Shown here: piece after piece, positions 9,811 to 18,000 of the stretch
How the letters are laid out: each line of letters begins with the position of its first letter
Numbering within the stretch: position 1 is the stretch's first letter
Source: Gammaproteobacteria bacterium
GTDB lineage: Bacteria > Pseudomonadota > Gammaproteobacteria > Burkholderiales > Burkholderiaceae_C
DNA length: 48,489 bases
Reading direction: 5' to 3'
Assembly (NCBI GenBank): GCA_025359085.1
Contig: JANYHL010000042.1
Coordinates: 1-48,489 of the forward strand
The notes under the pieces: generated by a model
The model's database searches: none
The model's input: the letters and a program-made list of their open reading frames with translations, nothing else
What the model was told of the DNA's origin: nothing
Position numbers and translations under genes: made by a program

Positions 9811-9839
9811 TTAATAACGTTATAAAACGTAACTATAAG
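9811..9839 (+). promoter_or_regulatory. Candidate promoter and palindromic operator between mod and the XRE gene
   Basis: The AT-rich 9759-9882 spacer has a perfect palindrome, ataacgttat at 9814-9823. It also has at least four more aacg(t) half-sites (near 9801, 9826, 9846 and 9871). A plausible promoter for the rightward regulator is ttaata (9811-9816), 17 bp, tataag (9834-9839), with the palindrome over its -35. This fits repression by the adjacent HTH protein. Confidence 0.45.
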
Positions 9840-9882
9840 TCAAATTAACGCTTGAGAATCACGCTGAAAATAACGTCAAGGC

Positions 9883-10299
9883 ATGGAAGATGCCAAGAAA
9901 CAGTTTGCGAACCAATTACGTGAGGCCATGATTGCGGCGGGCTATGCGCCCAAACCGGCGGTGCTGGAGCGGGAGTTCAACACCCGGCATTGGGGCAAGC
10001 CCATGTCGCTGCATGGCGTGCGGCTGTGGCTTCTGGGTGAGACCATGCCCGACTTTCGCAAGATGGAGACGCTGTCCAAATGGTTGGGGGTGTCTGTGCA
10101 GCAGCTTAGTTATGGTGGACCCAGTGGTCATGCCGCTGAACTGCGCCGTGCCCGCTGGGACAGCGGCATTGGCTACGAAGACCGGGATATCTTTGAGGCG
10201 TTTCTGAAGCTGCCAGTGCCCCAGCGCAAGATCATCCGAGAAGTAATCTTGACCTTTGCCAAAGTGCATGGCGAGGCGGCAACAACGGTGCCAGAGTAA
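9883..10299 (+). CDS. XRE-type helix-turn-helix regulator of the R-M island
   Basis: A 138-residue protein with an atypical XRE-like HTH in its first 80 residues. FANQLREAMIAAGYAPKPAVLEREFN is followed by MSLHGVRLWLLGETMPDF (recognition helix region) and LSKWLGVSVQQL, which matches the end of many lambda-repressor-like folds. The C-terminal part, with RDIFEAFLKLPVPQRKIIREVI, probably dimerises. It is divergent from mod with a palindromic, aacgt-rich spacer between them. It is therefore the likely controller of mod expression and of itself, in the way controller proteins delay restriction after entry into a new host. The role is inferred from fold and position. It lies 47 bp upstream of higB and might share a transcript with it. 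Confidence 0.75.
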   Translation: MEDAKKQFANQLREAMIAAGYAPKPAVLEREFNTRHWGKPMSLHGVRLWLLGETMPDFRKMETLSKWLGVSVQQLSYGGPSGHAAELRRARWDSGIGYEDRDIFEAFLKLPVPQRKIIREVILTFAKVHGEAATTVPE

Positions 10300-10304
10300 A
10301 TCTA

Positions 10305-10321
10305 ATTCTGCCAAACAGAAT
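10305..10321. promoter_or_regulatory. Inverted repeat upstream of higB, candidate HigA operator
   Basis: attctg-ccaaa-cagaat has perfect 6 bp arms, 25 bp before the higB ATG. Antitoxins of this family bind short palindromes just upstream of their operons. No convincing -35/-10 pair was found, although taaaat at 10335-10340 could be a -10. Confidence 0.35.
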
Positions 10322-10346
10322 CTCCAACTCAGATTAAAATTAATTC

Positions 10347-10625
10347 ATGATCCGCTCTTTCACCTGTGCCGACACCGAGGCCTTGTTCAACGGCCAGTTG
10401 GTGGGCCGGTTCAAAAACATAGAGCGGGTGGCGCGGCGCAAGTTGCTGCAACTGCATGGGGCCACCGAGTTGAACAGTCTGCGGATTCCCCCAGGCAACC
10501 TGTTGGATGCGTTGAGGGGTAATCGCAAGGGCCAGCACAGCATCCGCATCATCGACCAATGGCGCCTGTGTTTTGTCTGGCATGACGATGGTGCCTACCG
10601 TGTGGAAATTGTGGATTACCACTGA
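10347..10625 (+). CDS. higB: HigB-like toxin, RelE/ParE superfamily
   Basis: A 92-residue protein of the HigB-1/plasmid maintenance killer family. These are small ribosome-dependent mRNA nucleases that cut translated messages when the antitoxin is lost. Seen: the family pattern FTCADTEALFNG near the N-terminus, ARRKLLQLHGATELNSLRIPPGN in the middle, and a C-terminal GQHSIRIIDQWRLCFVWHDD followed by VEIVDYH, which contains the conserved basic and aromatic residues of the active face. The toxin-first order, with the antitoxin 27 bp downstream, is the HigBA arrangement. The length is normal and no damage is seen. It sits at the right end of the R-M island and may stabilise it. Confidence 0.9.
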   Translation: MIRSFTCADTEALFNGQLVGRFKNIERVARRKLLQLHGATELNSLRIPPGNLLDALRGNRKGQHSIRIIDQWRLCFVWHDDGAYRVEIVDYH

Positions 10626-10652
10626 GATATTGTTGAAGAAAGAAGGGCCAAC

Positions 10653-10961
10653 ATGACACAAGAACTGCTTGACGAAATTCACCCCGGCGAAATCTTGCTT
10701 GAAGAGTACATGAAGCCAATGGGCATTACGGCGCGGCAACTTTCCAGCGACATGGATGTGCCGCCCAGCCGCATCAGCGATATCGTGAATGGGGCACGTC
10801 CCATCACGGCCGACACGGCCCTGCGTCTGGGCCTGTTTTTCAGTATGGAGCCTCGGTACTGGCTGAATCTGCAAACTGAGTACGACATGCGCATCGTGAC
10901 GCGCCAGACGCTCGGTACGATCGCGCCGCGCATCCGGGTTTTTCAAGCCGCGGCGGCGTGA
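10653..10961 (+). CDS. higA: HigA-like antitoxin, XRE family
   Basis: A 102-residue antitoxin that binds and silences HigB and represses the operon. Seen: the HigA opening IHPGEILLEEYMKPMGIT, the helix-turn-helix ARQLSSDMDVPPSRISDIVNG at about residues 28-48, and the typical RPITADTALRLGLFFSMEPRYWLNLQ stretch after it. It follows higB on the same strand with a short gap containing an aagaaagaagg ribosome binding region. Length is as usual for the family. A copy of the ~65 bp repeat begins 29 bp after its stop and marks the right edge of the island. Confidence 0.92.
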   Translation: MTQELLDEIHPGEILLEEYMKPMGITARQLSSDMDVPPSRISDIVNGARPITADTALRLGLFFSMEPRYWLNLQTEYDMRIVTRQTLGTIAPRIRVFQAAAA

Positions 10962-10989
10962 GCAGACCCGTCAGGATGAAACGGCCTGT

Positions 10990-11050
10990 AATTTATGCCA
11001 AATAAGCCTGTAGCCCTTGTCAATACGACGTGAGCAGCTATTAATTTTGA
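10990..11050 (+). repeat. ~65 bp repeat, copy 3, at right edge of the defence island
   Basis: Reads atttatgccaaataagcctg, then tagcccttgtcaata, a variable part, and agcagctattaatttt. It lies in the 10962-11238 gap, which holds no supportable gene. Inverted with respect to copy 2. Confidence 0.82.
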
Positions 11051-11238
11051 CTTCAATTGCACACACCTTGGTGACTTACCAATTCGCGTCTAAACGCCCA
11101 ACCAGGGCGTTGGCACAGATCGGGGACAATGACCCGGTTCTGAACTAGTGCCATTTTTGGCTTTGTGTGTTGGGGAGCCCCGTTTTGTCCAAGATAAATG
11201 CCTCGGTGGAGAGAAAAGGCGCTGTTGCCACTTATGTG

Positions 11239-12435
11239 ATGACGCCGGTCGAGCTGCGCGCCAGTTTTTCGCTGGCCAGTATCTTTGCCCTGCGCATGCT
11301 GGGGCTGTTTCTGATTTTGCCGGTATTCGCGATCGAGGCCGCTAAATACCCCGGTGGCGACGACCTGGCCCTGATCGGCCTGACCATGGGGATTTATGGC
11401 CTGACCCAGGCCCTGCTGCAGTTTCTGTATGGCATGGCCTCGGACCGGCTCGGGCGCAAACGCGTCATTGTTTTTGGCTTGTTGCTGTTTGCCGGGGGCA
11501 GCTTTGTGGCGGCCTGGGCGCCCAGCCTGACCTGGCTGGCGATTGGGCGGGCGCTGCAGGGCGCCGGTGCCGTCTCGGCGGCGGTGACTGCGCTGCTGGC
11601 CGACCAGACCCGTGACGAGGTGCGCACCAAATCCATGGCGCTGGTGGGCATCAGCATCGGACTGATGTTTGCGCTGTCTTTGGTGGCGGCGCCGATGCTG
11701 GTGGCGGTGGTCGGGCTGAACGGCTTGTTTGCCGTGACAGGCGCGCTGGCCTTAGCGGGCGTGGCGGTGGTGATCTGGTGGGTGCCGCCCGAGCCGCAAA
11801 AGCATAAAGATTTGCCGCGTGGCGGCTTGATGGAGGTGCTGCGCCTGCCGGCCTTGCTGCGGCTGAACTTTGGCGTGTTTGTGCTGCATGCGGTGCAGTT
11901 GGCGATGTGGATGGCGGTGCCTGCCCTGCTGGTGCAGGCTGGCCTGGCGCGCGAGCATCACTGGTGGGTGTACCTGCCGGCGGTGCTGGGCTCGTTCCTT
12001 GTCATGGGCGGTTCGCTGTTTCAGCTGGAAAAGCGGGGGTACCTGCGGGCGGTGTTTTTGATCTCGATTGGGCTGACTGCGGCGGTGCAACTGGGTTTGC
12101 TGCTGATGGCCGCCAGCGCGCCCAGCGTCTGGGCGATGGTGGCGCTGTTGTTTGTGTTTTTTTATGGCTTCAATGTGCTGGAGGCGAGCCAGCCGAGCAT
12201 GGTGTCGCGGCTGGCACCGGCGCATGCGCGCGGTGCCGCCATGGGGGTGTACAACACCTTGCAGTCGCTGGGCTTTTTTGCCGGGGGCGTGATGGGCGGC
12301 TGGCTGGTGAAGCATGGGGGCGCGCCGCGCTTGTTTGCTGTTTGTGGTGGCCTCATGCTGCTGTGGCTGCTGGTGGCCTGGCCGATGTCAACGCAGGCGG
12401 TGCAAGCGCCGGGGTTGGCGCCAAAGGCTGGATAA
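11239..12435 (+). CDS. MFS transporter, YajR-like
   Basis: A 398-residue inner-membrane transporter of the major facilitator superfamily with about 12 hydrophobic segments. Substrate unknown; relatives are proton-driven drug or metabolite exporters. Seen: the opening helix ALRMLGLFLILPVFAIEA, then MGIYGLTQALLQFLYGMAS followed directly by DRLGRKRVI, which is the family's motif A between TM2 and TM3. GRALQGAGAVSAAVTALLAD is in TM4 and SQPSMVSRLAPAHARGAAMGVYNT in the second half. The ATG at 11239 is chosen because MTPVELRASFSLASIF is the natural start of this family. The frame is open to a GTG at 11167, but that extension looks non-coding. It lies 54 bp upstream of ssb on the same strand, an arrangement I remember as common in Burkholderiales. 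Confidence 0.9.
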   Translation: MTPVELRASFSLASIFALRMLGLFLILPVFAIEAAKYPGGDDLALIGLTMGIYGLTQALLQFLYGMASDRLGRKRVIVFGLLLFAGGSFVAAWAPSLTWLAIGRALQGAGAVSAAVTALLADQTRDEVRTKSMALVGISIGLMFALSLVAAPMLVAVVGLNGLFAVTGALALAGVAVVIWWVPPEPQKHKDLPRGGLMEVLRLPALLRLNFGVFVLHAVQLAMWMAVPALLVQAGLAREHHWWVYLPAVLGSFLVMGGSLFQLEKRGYLRAVFLISIGLTAAVQLGLLLMAASAPSVWAMVALLFVFFYGFNVLEASQPSMVSRLAPAHARGAAMGVYNTLQSLGFFAGGVMGGWLVKHGGAPRLFAVCGGLMLLWLLVAWPMSTQAVQAPGLAPKAG

Positions 12436-12489
12436 TGAACTCTGAAATTTTGTGGAACAGACCACAGCTACGTCAATTAAGGAACAACC

Positions 12490-12993
12490 ATGGCATCCGT
12501 TAACAAAGTCATTCTCGTGGGCAACCTGGGGCGCGACCCTGAAATTCGTTACCTGCCCAGTGGCGATCCGGTGGCCAACATCACCATTGCGACCAGCAGC
12601 AAATACAAAAGCAAAACCGGTGAGATGGTCGAGGAGACCGAGTGGCACCGTGTTACCTTCTTTGGCAAACTGGCCGAAATCGTGGGCCAGTATCTGAAAA
12701 AAGGCCGTTCCGTCTATGTCGAAGGCCGCATCAAGACCCGCAAGTACACCGACAAGGACGGCATCGAAAAATACGCCACCGATATCATTGCCAATGAGAT
12801 GCAGATGCTGGGTGGGCGCGAAGGCCTGGGTGGCCCGTCCGACGAGGATGAAGGCGCCAGCGGCGGCTATTCGCGTCCGGCGCCGGCGTCACGCCCGGCG
12901 GCATCTGCGTCGCCTGCGCGCCCGGCCCCGGCCGCCGCGCAGGCCAAGCCGTCGAGCGGTTTTGATGACATGGATGATGACATCCCGTTCTGA
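12490..12993 (+). CDS. ssb: Single-stranded DNA-binding protein SSB
   Basis: A 167-residue SSB that coats single-stranded DNA in replication, repair and recombination and recruits partner proteins. Seen: the OB-fold domain from [20 protein letters not shown] to about residue 110, with [21 protein letters not shown] and [17 protein letters not shown]; a disordered Gly/Pro/Ala-rich linker; and the acidic partner-binding tip DDMDDDIPF, intact to the last residue. The ribosome binding site aaggaac lies just before the ATG. A strong orthologue of the E. coli protein. Confidence 0.98.
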   Translation: MASVNKVILVGNLGRDPEIRYLPSGDPVANITIATSSKYKSKTGEMVEETEWHRVTFFGKLAEIVGQYLKKGRSVYVEGRIKTRKYTDKDGIEKYATDIIANEMQMLGGREGLGGPSDEDEGASGGYSRPAPASRPAASASPARPAPAAAQAKPSSGFDDMDDDIPF

Positions 12994-13025
12994 CGCCCGG
13001 CCAGAGAGTTGATGCGCCGCCCGTC

Positions 13026-13844
13026 ATGAATCAGCCTTACGTCCCGCCGCCGCCCGTGGGGCCGCAGGCGTTGATGGTGGCGCTGGGTCTGCGCGATCCT
13101 TTTCGCTGGCTGGCCGCTGGTTGGCGCGATCTGCTGGCGCACCCGGCCATCGGCCTTTTCTATGGTTTGTGTTTCTGGCTGATGGCGCTCACGCTGGCCG
13201 CGGTGTTTCGGACCAAGCCCGAATACACGCTGTCGCTGATTTCCGGCTGTCTGCTGCTGGGGCCCTTTCTGGCCATGGGTTTGTACGAGGTGAGCCGGCG
13301 TCGTGAGCGCGGGCTGCGGCCCGATTTCAGAACTTCCTTGACCTGCTGGGCCGCGCACACCCGCAGCATGGGCATGCTGGTGCTGGTGCTGATCGTGCTG
13401 GAGCTGCTCTGGGGCCGCGCCTCGCTGGTGGTGTTTGCGGTGTTCTTCAATACTGGCATGCCCTCCGGCACCGGGGTGATGAACGCTGTGTTCAACCCCG
13501 ACAACTGGGAGTTTGTCGCGGTGTACCTGGTCGTGGGCGGGGTATTCGCCGTCCTGGTTTTTTCTTTTGCGGTGGTGTCCATCCCGATGATCCTGGACCG
13601 CGATACCGATGCCATCACGGCTGCCATTCACAGTATGCGCGTGGTCTTGGCCAATCCGGCTGTCCTGCTGCTGTGGGGAGTGCTGATCACCACACTCGTT
13701 CTGCTGGCGTTGCTGCCCTGGGCCTTGGGCCTGGTTGTGGTCGGTCCCCTGCTCGGGCATGCCAGCTGGCATGCCTACCGCGGCGCGGTGTTCTGGCAGG
13801 ACGCCCCGGGGGTGCCGACGCCAGCTGCGAGCCTGAAACCCTGA
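13026..13844 (+). CDS. DUF2189 integral membrane protein
   Basis: A 272-residue inner-membrane protein of unknown function, recognisable as the DUF2189 family (sometimes described as cytochrome c oxidase subunit I-like). Seen: a cytoplasmic N-terminus with LRDPFRWLAAGWRDLLAHP, then about six hydrophobic segments including GLFYGLCFWLMALTLAAVF, LISGCLLLGPFLAMGLYEVSRR, the long VLVLIVLELLWGRASLVVFAVF, and the C-terminal LLLWGVLITTLVLLALLPWALG. It starts 32 bp after ssb on the same strand and is followed by a strong terminator. No charged cofactor-binding histidines typical of oxidases are evident, so a direct electron-transport role is not supported. Confidence 0.85.
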   Translation: MNQPYVPPPPVGPQALMVALGLRDPFRWLAAGWRDLLAHPAIGLFYGLCFWLMALTLAAVFRTKPEYTLSLISGCLLLGPFLAMGLYEVSRRRERGLRPDFRTSLTCWAAHTRSMGMLVLVLIVLELLWGRASLVVFAVFFNTGMPSGTGVMNAVFNPDNWEFVAVYLVVGGVFAVLVFSFAVVSIPMILDRDTDAITAAIHSMRVVLANPAVLLLWGVLITTLVLLALLPWALGLVVVGPLLGHASWHAYRGAVFWQDAPGVPTPAASLKP

Positions 13845-13869
13845 TTGTTCCTGGTTTCGTCGCGCTCAC

Positions 13870-13900
13870 GCTCGCGCCCCTGGAGGGTGCGAGCTTTTTT
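13870..13900 (+). terminator. Rho-independent terminator after the DUF2189 gene
   Basis: A 10 bp stem, gctcgcgccc with gggtgcgagc (one G-U pair), loop ctgga, followed directly by six T. It separates the DUF2189 gene from the efflux operon promoter about 20 bp later. Confidence 0.85.
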
Positions 13901-13918
13901 CGGTATTTGCAAGCGCAC

Positions 13919-13949
13919 TTGTACTGCAGGGGGTATATTGATATACTCC
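13919..13949 (+). promoter_or_regulatory. Efflux operon promoter with overlapping operator
   Basis: -35 ttgtac (13919-13924), 17 bp spacer, -10 tatact (13942-13947). The -10 is buried in an inverted repeat, ggggtatat-tg-atatactcc (13930-13949, perfect over gtatat/atatac). A further gtatat half-site is at 13955-13960. G-tract plus TA-rich arms are typical of CsoR/FrmR-family operators, and a member of that family is the last gene of the operon. Repression by blocking the -10 is the simple reading. Confidence 0.75.
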
Positions 13950-13975
13950 TACCAGTATATTTTTGAGGTGTCTCC

Positions 13976-15079
13976 ATGAGCTTGCTTTTATCGCCCCATG
14001 TCGTTCGCCTGACTCGCCGCGTCCGCCGCCTGTTGCCGTGGTGCAGTGTGTTGCTGATGTCTGTCGCCGCTGCGCAAGGTGGGATTCAAGTGCCGGTGGT
14101 TGCGGCCCAGGTGAAGTCAGTCGGCAGCGGGTTTCAACTCGACGGCGTGGTGCAGCCGGTCAAGCAGAGCACCATTTCGGCGCAGGCCAGCGGTCGTATT
14201 GCGACCTTGCTGGCCAAGGCCGGTGACAAAGTGCGGGCCGGTCAGGTGCTGGCCACGATTGACGACCGCGAGGCGCAAACCGGTGTCCAGAGTAGTCAGG
14301 CGCAGATGGCGCAGGCCCAAGCGGGCTTGAGCAATGCACAGGCCAACTTTGAGCGCACGCGCGATTTGCGCAGCAAGGGCTTTGTCAGTGCTGCCGCACT
14401 CGATACCGCTGACGCGCAACTCAAGGGTGCGCTGGCCGGGCGCGATCAGGCCGGCGCTGGCGCCCGCCAATCGGCATTGGCGCAGGGCTTTACCCGCGTG
14501 ACCGCGCCGTTTGAGGGCTGGGTGCTGCAGACGCACGCTGAAGCGGGTGACCTGGCGGTACCGGGCAAACCCCTGCTCACGCTGTATGCCCCGCTGCCGA
14601 TGCGGGTGGTGGTACAGGTGCCGGTATCGCGCTCGGGTGCCGCCCGTGCGGCCGGCGTGGTGGAGTTGTTGCTGCAAGACGGTGTCGGCGCCGGGCAATG
14701 GCAGCGTCCGGTGTCCATCAGCACCGTGCCGACAGCCGATCCGGTGTCACAAACGATTGAATGGCGTCTTGAACTGTCGGCCGAGGCGGCCAAAACCTTG
14801 CTGCCGGGTCAGCAACTGCGGGTGCGTTTTGCCGGTGGACAAGCCGTGCGCATGCTGGTGCCCAGCGCTGCCGTGCTGCGGCGTGGTGAATTGACGGCCG
14901 TCTATGTGGTGTCAGGCACGGGTTTTGTCCTCAAGGCGGTGCGTCTTGGCGCTGACCACGGTGACGAGGGGGTCGAGGTGGTGGCGGGCCTGGCAGCGGG
15001 TGACAGCGTGGCACTGGAGCCGGTGAAGGCCGGGTTGGCCGGGGCGCAAGCCGTGGCACCCGCAGCAGGGGTCAAGTGA
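13976..15079 (+). CDS. RND efflux periplasmic adaptor (membrane fusion protein)
   Basis: A 367-residue HlyD/AcrA-type adaptor that links an inner-membrane RND pump to an outer-membrane channel. Seen: an N-terminal basic stretch with the hydrophobic signal LLPWCSVLLMSVAAAQG; a biotinyl-lipoyl half VQPVKQSTISAQASGRIATLLAKAGDKVRAGQVLATID; a short alpha-helical hairpin rich in Ala and Gln at about 95-150; the second lipoyl half VTAPFEGWVLQTHAEAGDLAVPGKPL; and a beta-barrel and membrane-proximal domain after it. A ribosome binding site (gaggtg) precedes the ATG. The pump gene starts 1 base after its stop. No outer-membrane channel gene is present in the operon, so a TolC-like protein must come from elsewhere. 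Confidence 0.92.
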   Translation: MSLLLSPHVVRLTRRVRRLLPWCSVLLMSVAAAQGGIQVPVVAAQVKSVGSGFQLDGVVQPVKQSTISAQASGRIATLLAKAGDKVRAGQVLATIDDREAQTGVQSSQAQMAQAQAGLSNAQANFERTRDLRSKGFVSAAALDTADAQLKGALAGRDQAGAGARQSALAQGFTRVTAPFEGWVLQTHAEAGDLAVPGKPLLTLYAPLPMRVVVQVPVSRSGAARAAGVVELLLQDGVGAGQWQRPVSISTVPTADPVSQTIEWRLELSAEAAKTLLPGQQLRVRFAGGQAVRMLVPSAAVLRRGELTAVYVVSGTGFVLKAVRLGADHGDEGVEVVAGLAAGDSVALEPVKAGLAGAQAVAPAAGVK

Positions 15080-15080
15080 T

Positions 15081-18000
15081 ATGTCCATGAGCAACAAACC
15101 CATGGGCGTCTCGGGGCGCATTGCGGCGGCCTTTCAGGGCAACGCCCTCACGCCTTTGCTGGCGCTGGTCGCCTTGTTGCTGGGCTTGTTTGCGGTGTTG
15201 GTCACGCCGCGCGAAGAAGAGCCGCAGATCAATGTGACGATGGCCAACGTGCTGATTCCTTTTCCCGGGGCCAGCAGTGCCGATGTGCAGAGCATGGTGG
15301 CACGCCCGGCCGAGCAGGTGCTGAGCCAGATCGCTGACATTGAGCACACCTATTCGATGGCGCGCCCCGGTCTGGCGATACTGACTGTTCAGTTCAAGGT
15401 GGGGGTGCCGCGCACCGAAGCGCTGGTGCGCTTGTATGACGTGCTTAACGCCAACCAGGACTGGCTGCCGCGTGACCTGGGTGCTCTGGCGCCGATCGTG
15501 AAACCCAAAGGCATTGACGATGTGCCAGTGCTGGGCGTGACGTTGTGGAGTCGTGAAGTCTTGTCGGCCTATGAGCTGGAACGGGTGGCGCATGCGGTCG
15601 AGGCTGAAATCAAAAGCGTGCCCGGCACGCGTGAAGTACAGACCATCGGTGGCCCGGGCCGGGCCGTGCAGGTGTGGCTGGATCCGGTGCGCCTGCGCGA
15701 GCGCGGGGTTGATCTGCTCGCGCTCAAAGCATCGCTGGCGGCGTCCAATTTTGGAATGACTTCCGGAGCGGTGCTGGATACGACTGGCAAATCGGTGCAA
15801 ATGCTCACGGTCGAGACCGGCGAGTTTTTGCGGTCTGAGCAAGATGTGGGTGATCTGGTGGTGGGCGTGAGCAAGGGTTTGCCCGTCTATTTGCGCGAGG
15901 TGGCACGCATTGAGACCGGCGCCCAACTGCCGAAACGCTATGTCTGGTTCACGCCGGGAGTCGGCGCAACGCCCGCGCCTGCGGTGAAACCGTCCAGCGC
16001 CACGCCCGAGCAGGTGTCGGCCACGCTGCCCGTGGGCAGTGTCTACCCGGCGGTGACGATCAGCGTGACCAAAAAACCGGGTCAAAACGCGGTCGATGTG
16101 TCGCGCGCGGTGCGTGATCGCATTGAGTCCTTGCGCAACACCGTGATCCCTTCCAATATCGAGACCAGCATCACGCGCGACTATGGTGAAACGGCGGCCG
16201 AGAAGGCCAACAAGCTGATGCAGAAGCTGGCTTTTGCCACCGGTTCGGTCATCTTGTTGGTGGGCTTTGCCTTGGGGCGGCGTGAAGCGGTGATTGTTGG
16301 CGCTGCCGTGATTTTGACGCTGACCGCCACGCTGTTTGCATCTTGGGCCTGGGGTTTTACGCTCAACCGCGTCTCCCTGTTTGCTTTGATTTTTTCGATC
16401 GGCATCCTGGTTGATGACGCCATCGTGGTGGTCGAGAACATTCACCGGCACCAGCAACTCAACCCCGATGCCACCTTGAAAGACATCATTCCGCGCGCGG
16501 TCGATGAAGTCGGCGGCCCGACCATTCTGGCTACGCTCACGGTGATTGCCGCCTTGCTGCCGATGGCCTTTGTGTCCGGGCTGATGGGTCCCTACATGAG
16601 CCCGATCCCGATCAATTCGAGCTTGGGCATGGCGATTTCGCTGGCGATCGCGTTCACGGTCACGCCCTGGCTGGCGCTCAAACTGATGAAGCCGCACAGC
16701 CATGCCGCTGGCGAGCATGGCGGCGCCCAAACCAAGGGGCTGGGCCCCAAGCTGCAGAAGCTGTTCAGCGGGGTGCTGGGCCCGTTCCTTGAGAGCGGGC
16801 GCAAACGCTGGCTGCTGCTGGCCGGTATTCTGGTGGCATTGCTGCTCTCGGTGGGTCTGACCCTGGTGGAAGCGGTGGTCATGAAAATGCTGCCCTTTGA
16901 CAACAAGAGCGAGTTTCAGGTGGTGGTGGAAATGCCGGCTGGCACACCGCTGGAGGACACGGCCGCCACCTTGCATGAGCTCGGCGCCTTCCTGGCGCAG
17001 CAGCCGGAAGTGCTGAACCTGCAAGCCTATGCCGGAACCGCCTCGCCGATCACCTTCAACGGACTCGTGCGCCAGTACTATTTCCGCTCGGAGGCCGATC
17101 AGGGCGACCTGCAAGTCAATCTGGTCGACAAGCACCATCGCAGCGAAAAAAGCCATGTGATTGCGCAGCGCCTGCGCGTCGACCTGGAGAAAATCGGGCT
17201 CAAGCACAAGGCCATCATCAAAGTGGTGGAAGTGCCGCCCGGGCCGCCCGTGATGTCGCCCCTGGTGGCCGAGGTCTATGGCCCGGATGAAGCCGGACGC
17301 CAGCAACTGGCCGCTCGCCTGGCGCAAGCCTTTGCCGCCACGCCCGATATTGTGGGCGTCGACACCTCGCTCAAGGAAAACGCGCCGCGGGCCTACCTGC
17401 GTGTGCGGCGTCAGCGCGCCGAGTCGCTGGGTATCCCGGTGGCTGTCATTGCGCAAACCGCCGCCATGGCTTTGTCCGGGGTCGATGCCGCCTATCTGCA
17501 TGATGGCCAGAGCAAATACCCGGTGCCGGTGCGCCTGCAATTGCCGCTGGAGTCGCAAGTGGGGCTCGATGCTCTGCTGGCGATGCCGCTGCGCGCCGCC
17601 AACGGCCAGATGGTGCCCTTAAGCGAGCTGGTGCAGGTTGAGCGCGGCGTGATTGACAAGTCCTTGTTCACCAAGGACTTGAAGGGCGTGAGCTATGTGT
17701 TTGGCGACATGGCAGGCAAGCTAGACTCGCCCTTGTACGGCCTGTTTGCCATTCGCGGCAAGTTAGCCGATGCGGCATTGCCGGGCATGGGTGAGCTGGG
17801 TGAATACTGGATCAATCAGCCGCAAGACCCGTACCGCCAGTACGCGCTCAAGTGGGACGGCGAATCGCAGATCACTTACGAGACCTTCCGCGACATGGGC
17901 GCCGCCTATGGTGTCGGGCTGATCCTGATTTACCTGCTGGTGGTGGCGCAATTTCGCAGCTACCTGACGCCCTTGGTCATCATGGCGCCGATTCCGCTCA

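Noticed and set aside
12867-13772. A 301-codon minus-strand open frame
   Set aside because: Shadow across ssb and the DUF2189 gene, low-complexity His/Gln-rich.
15072-17558. An 828-codon minus-strand open frame
   Set aside because: Antisense shadow of the RND pump, which has all its motifs; composition rich in His, Gln and Arg.
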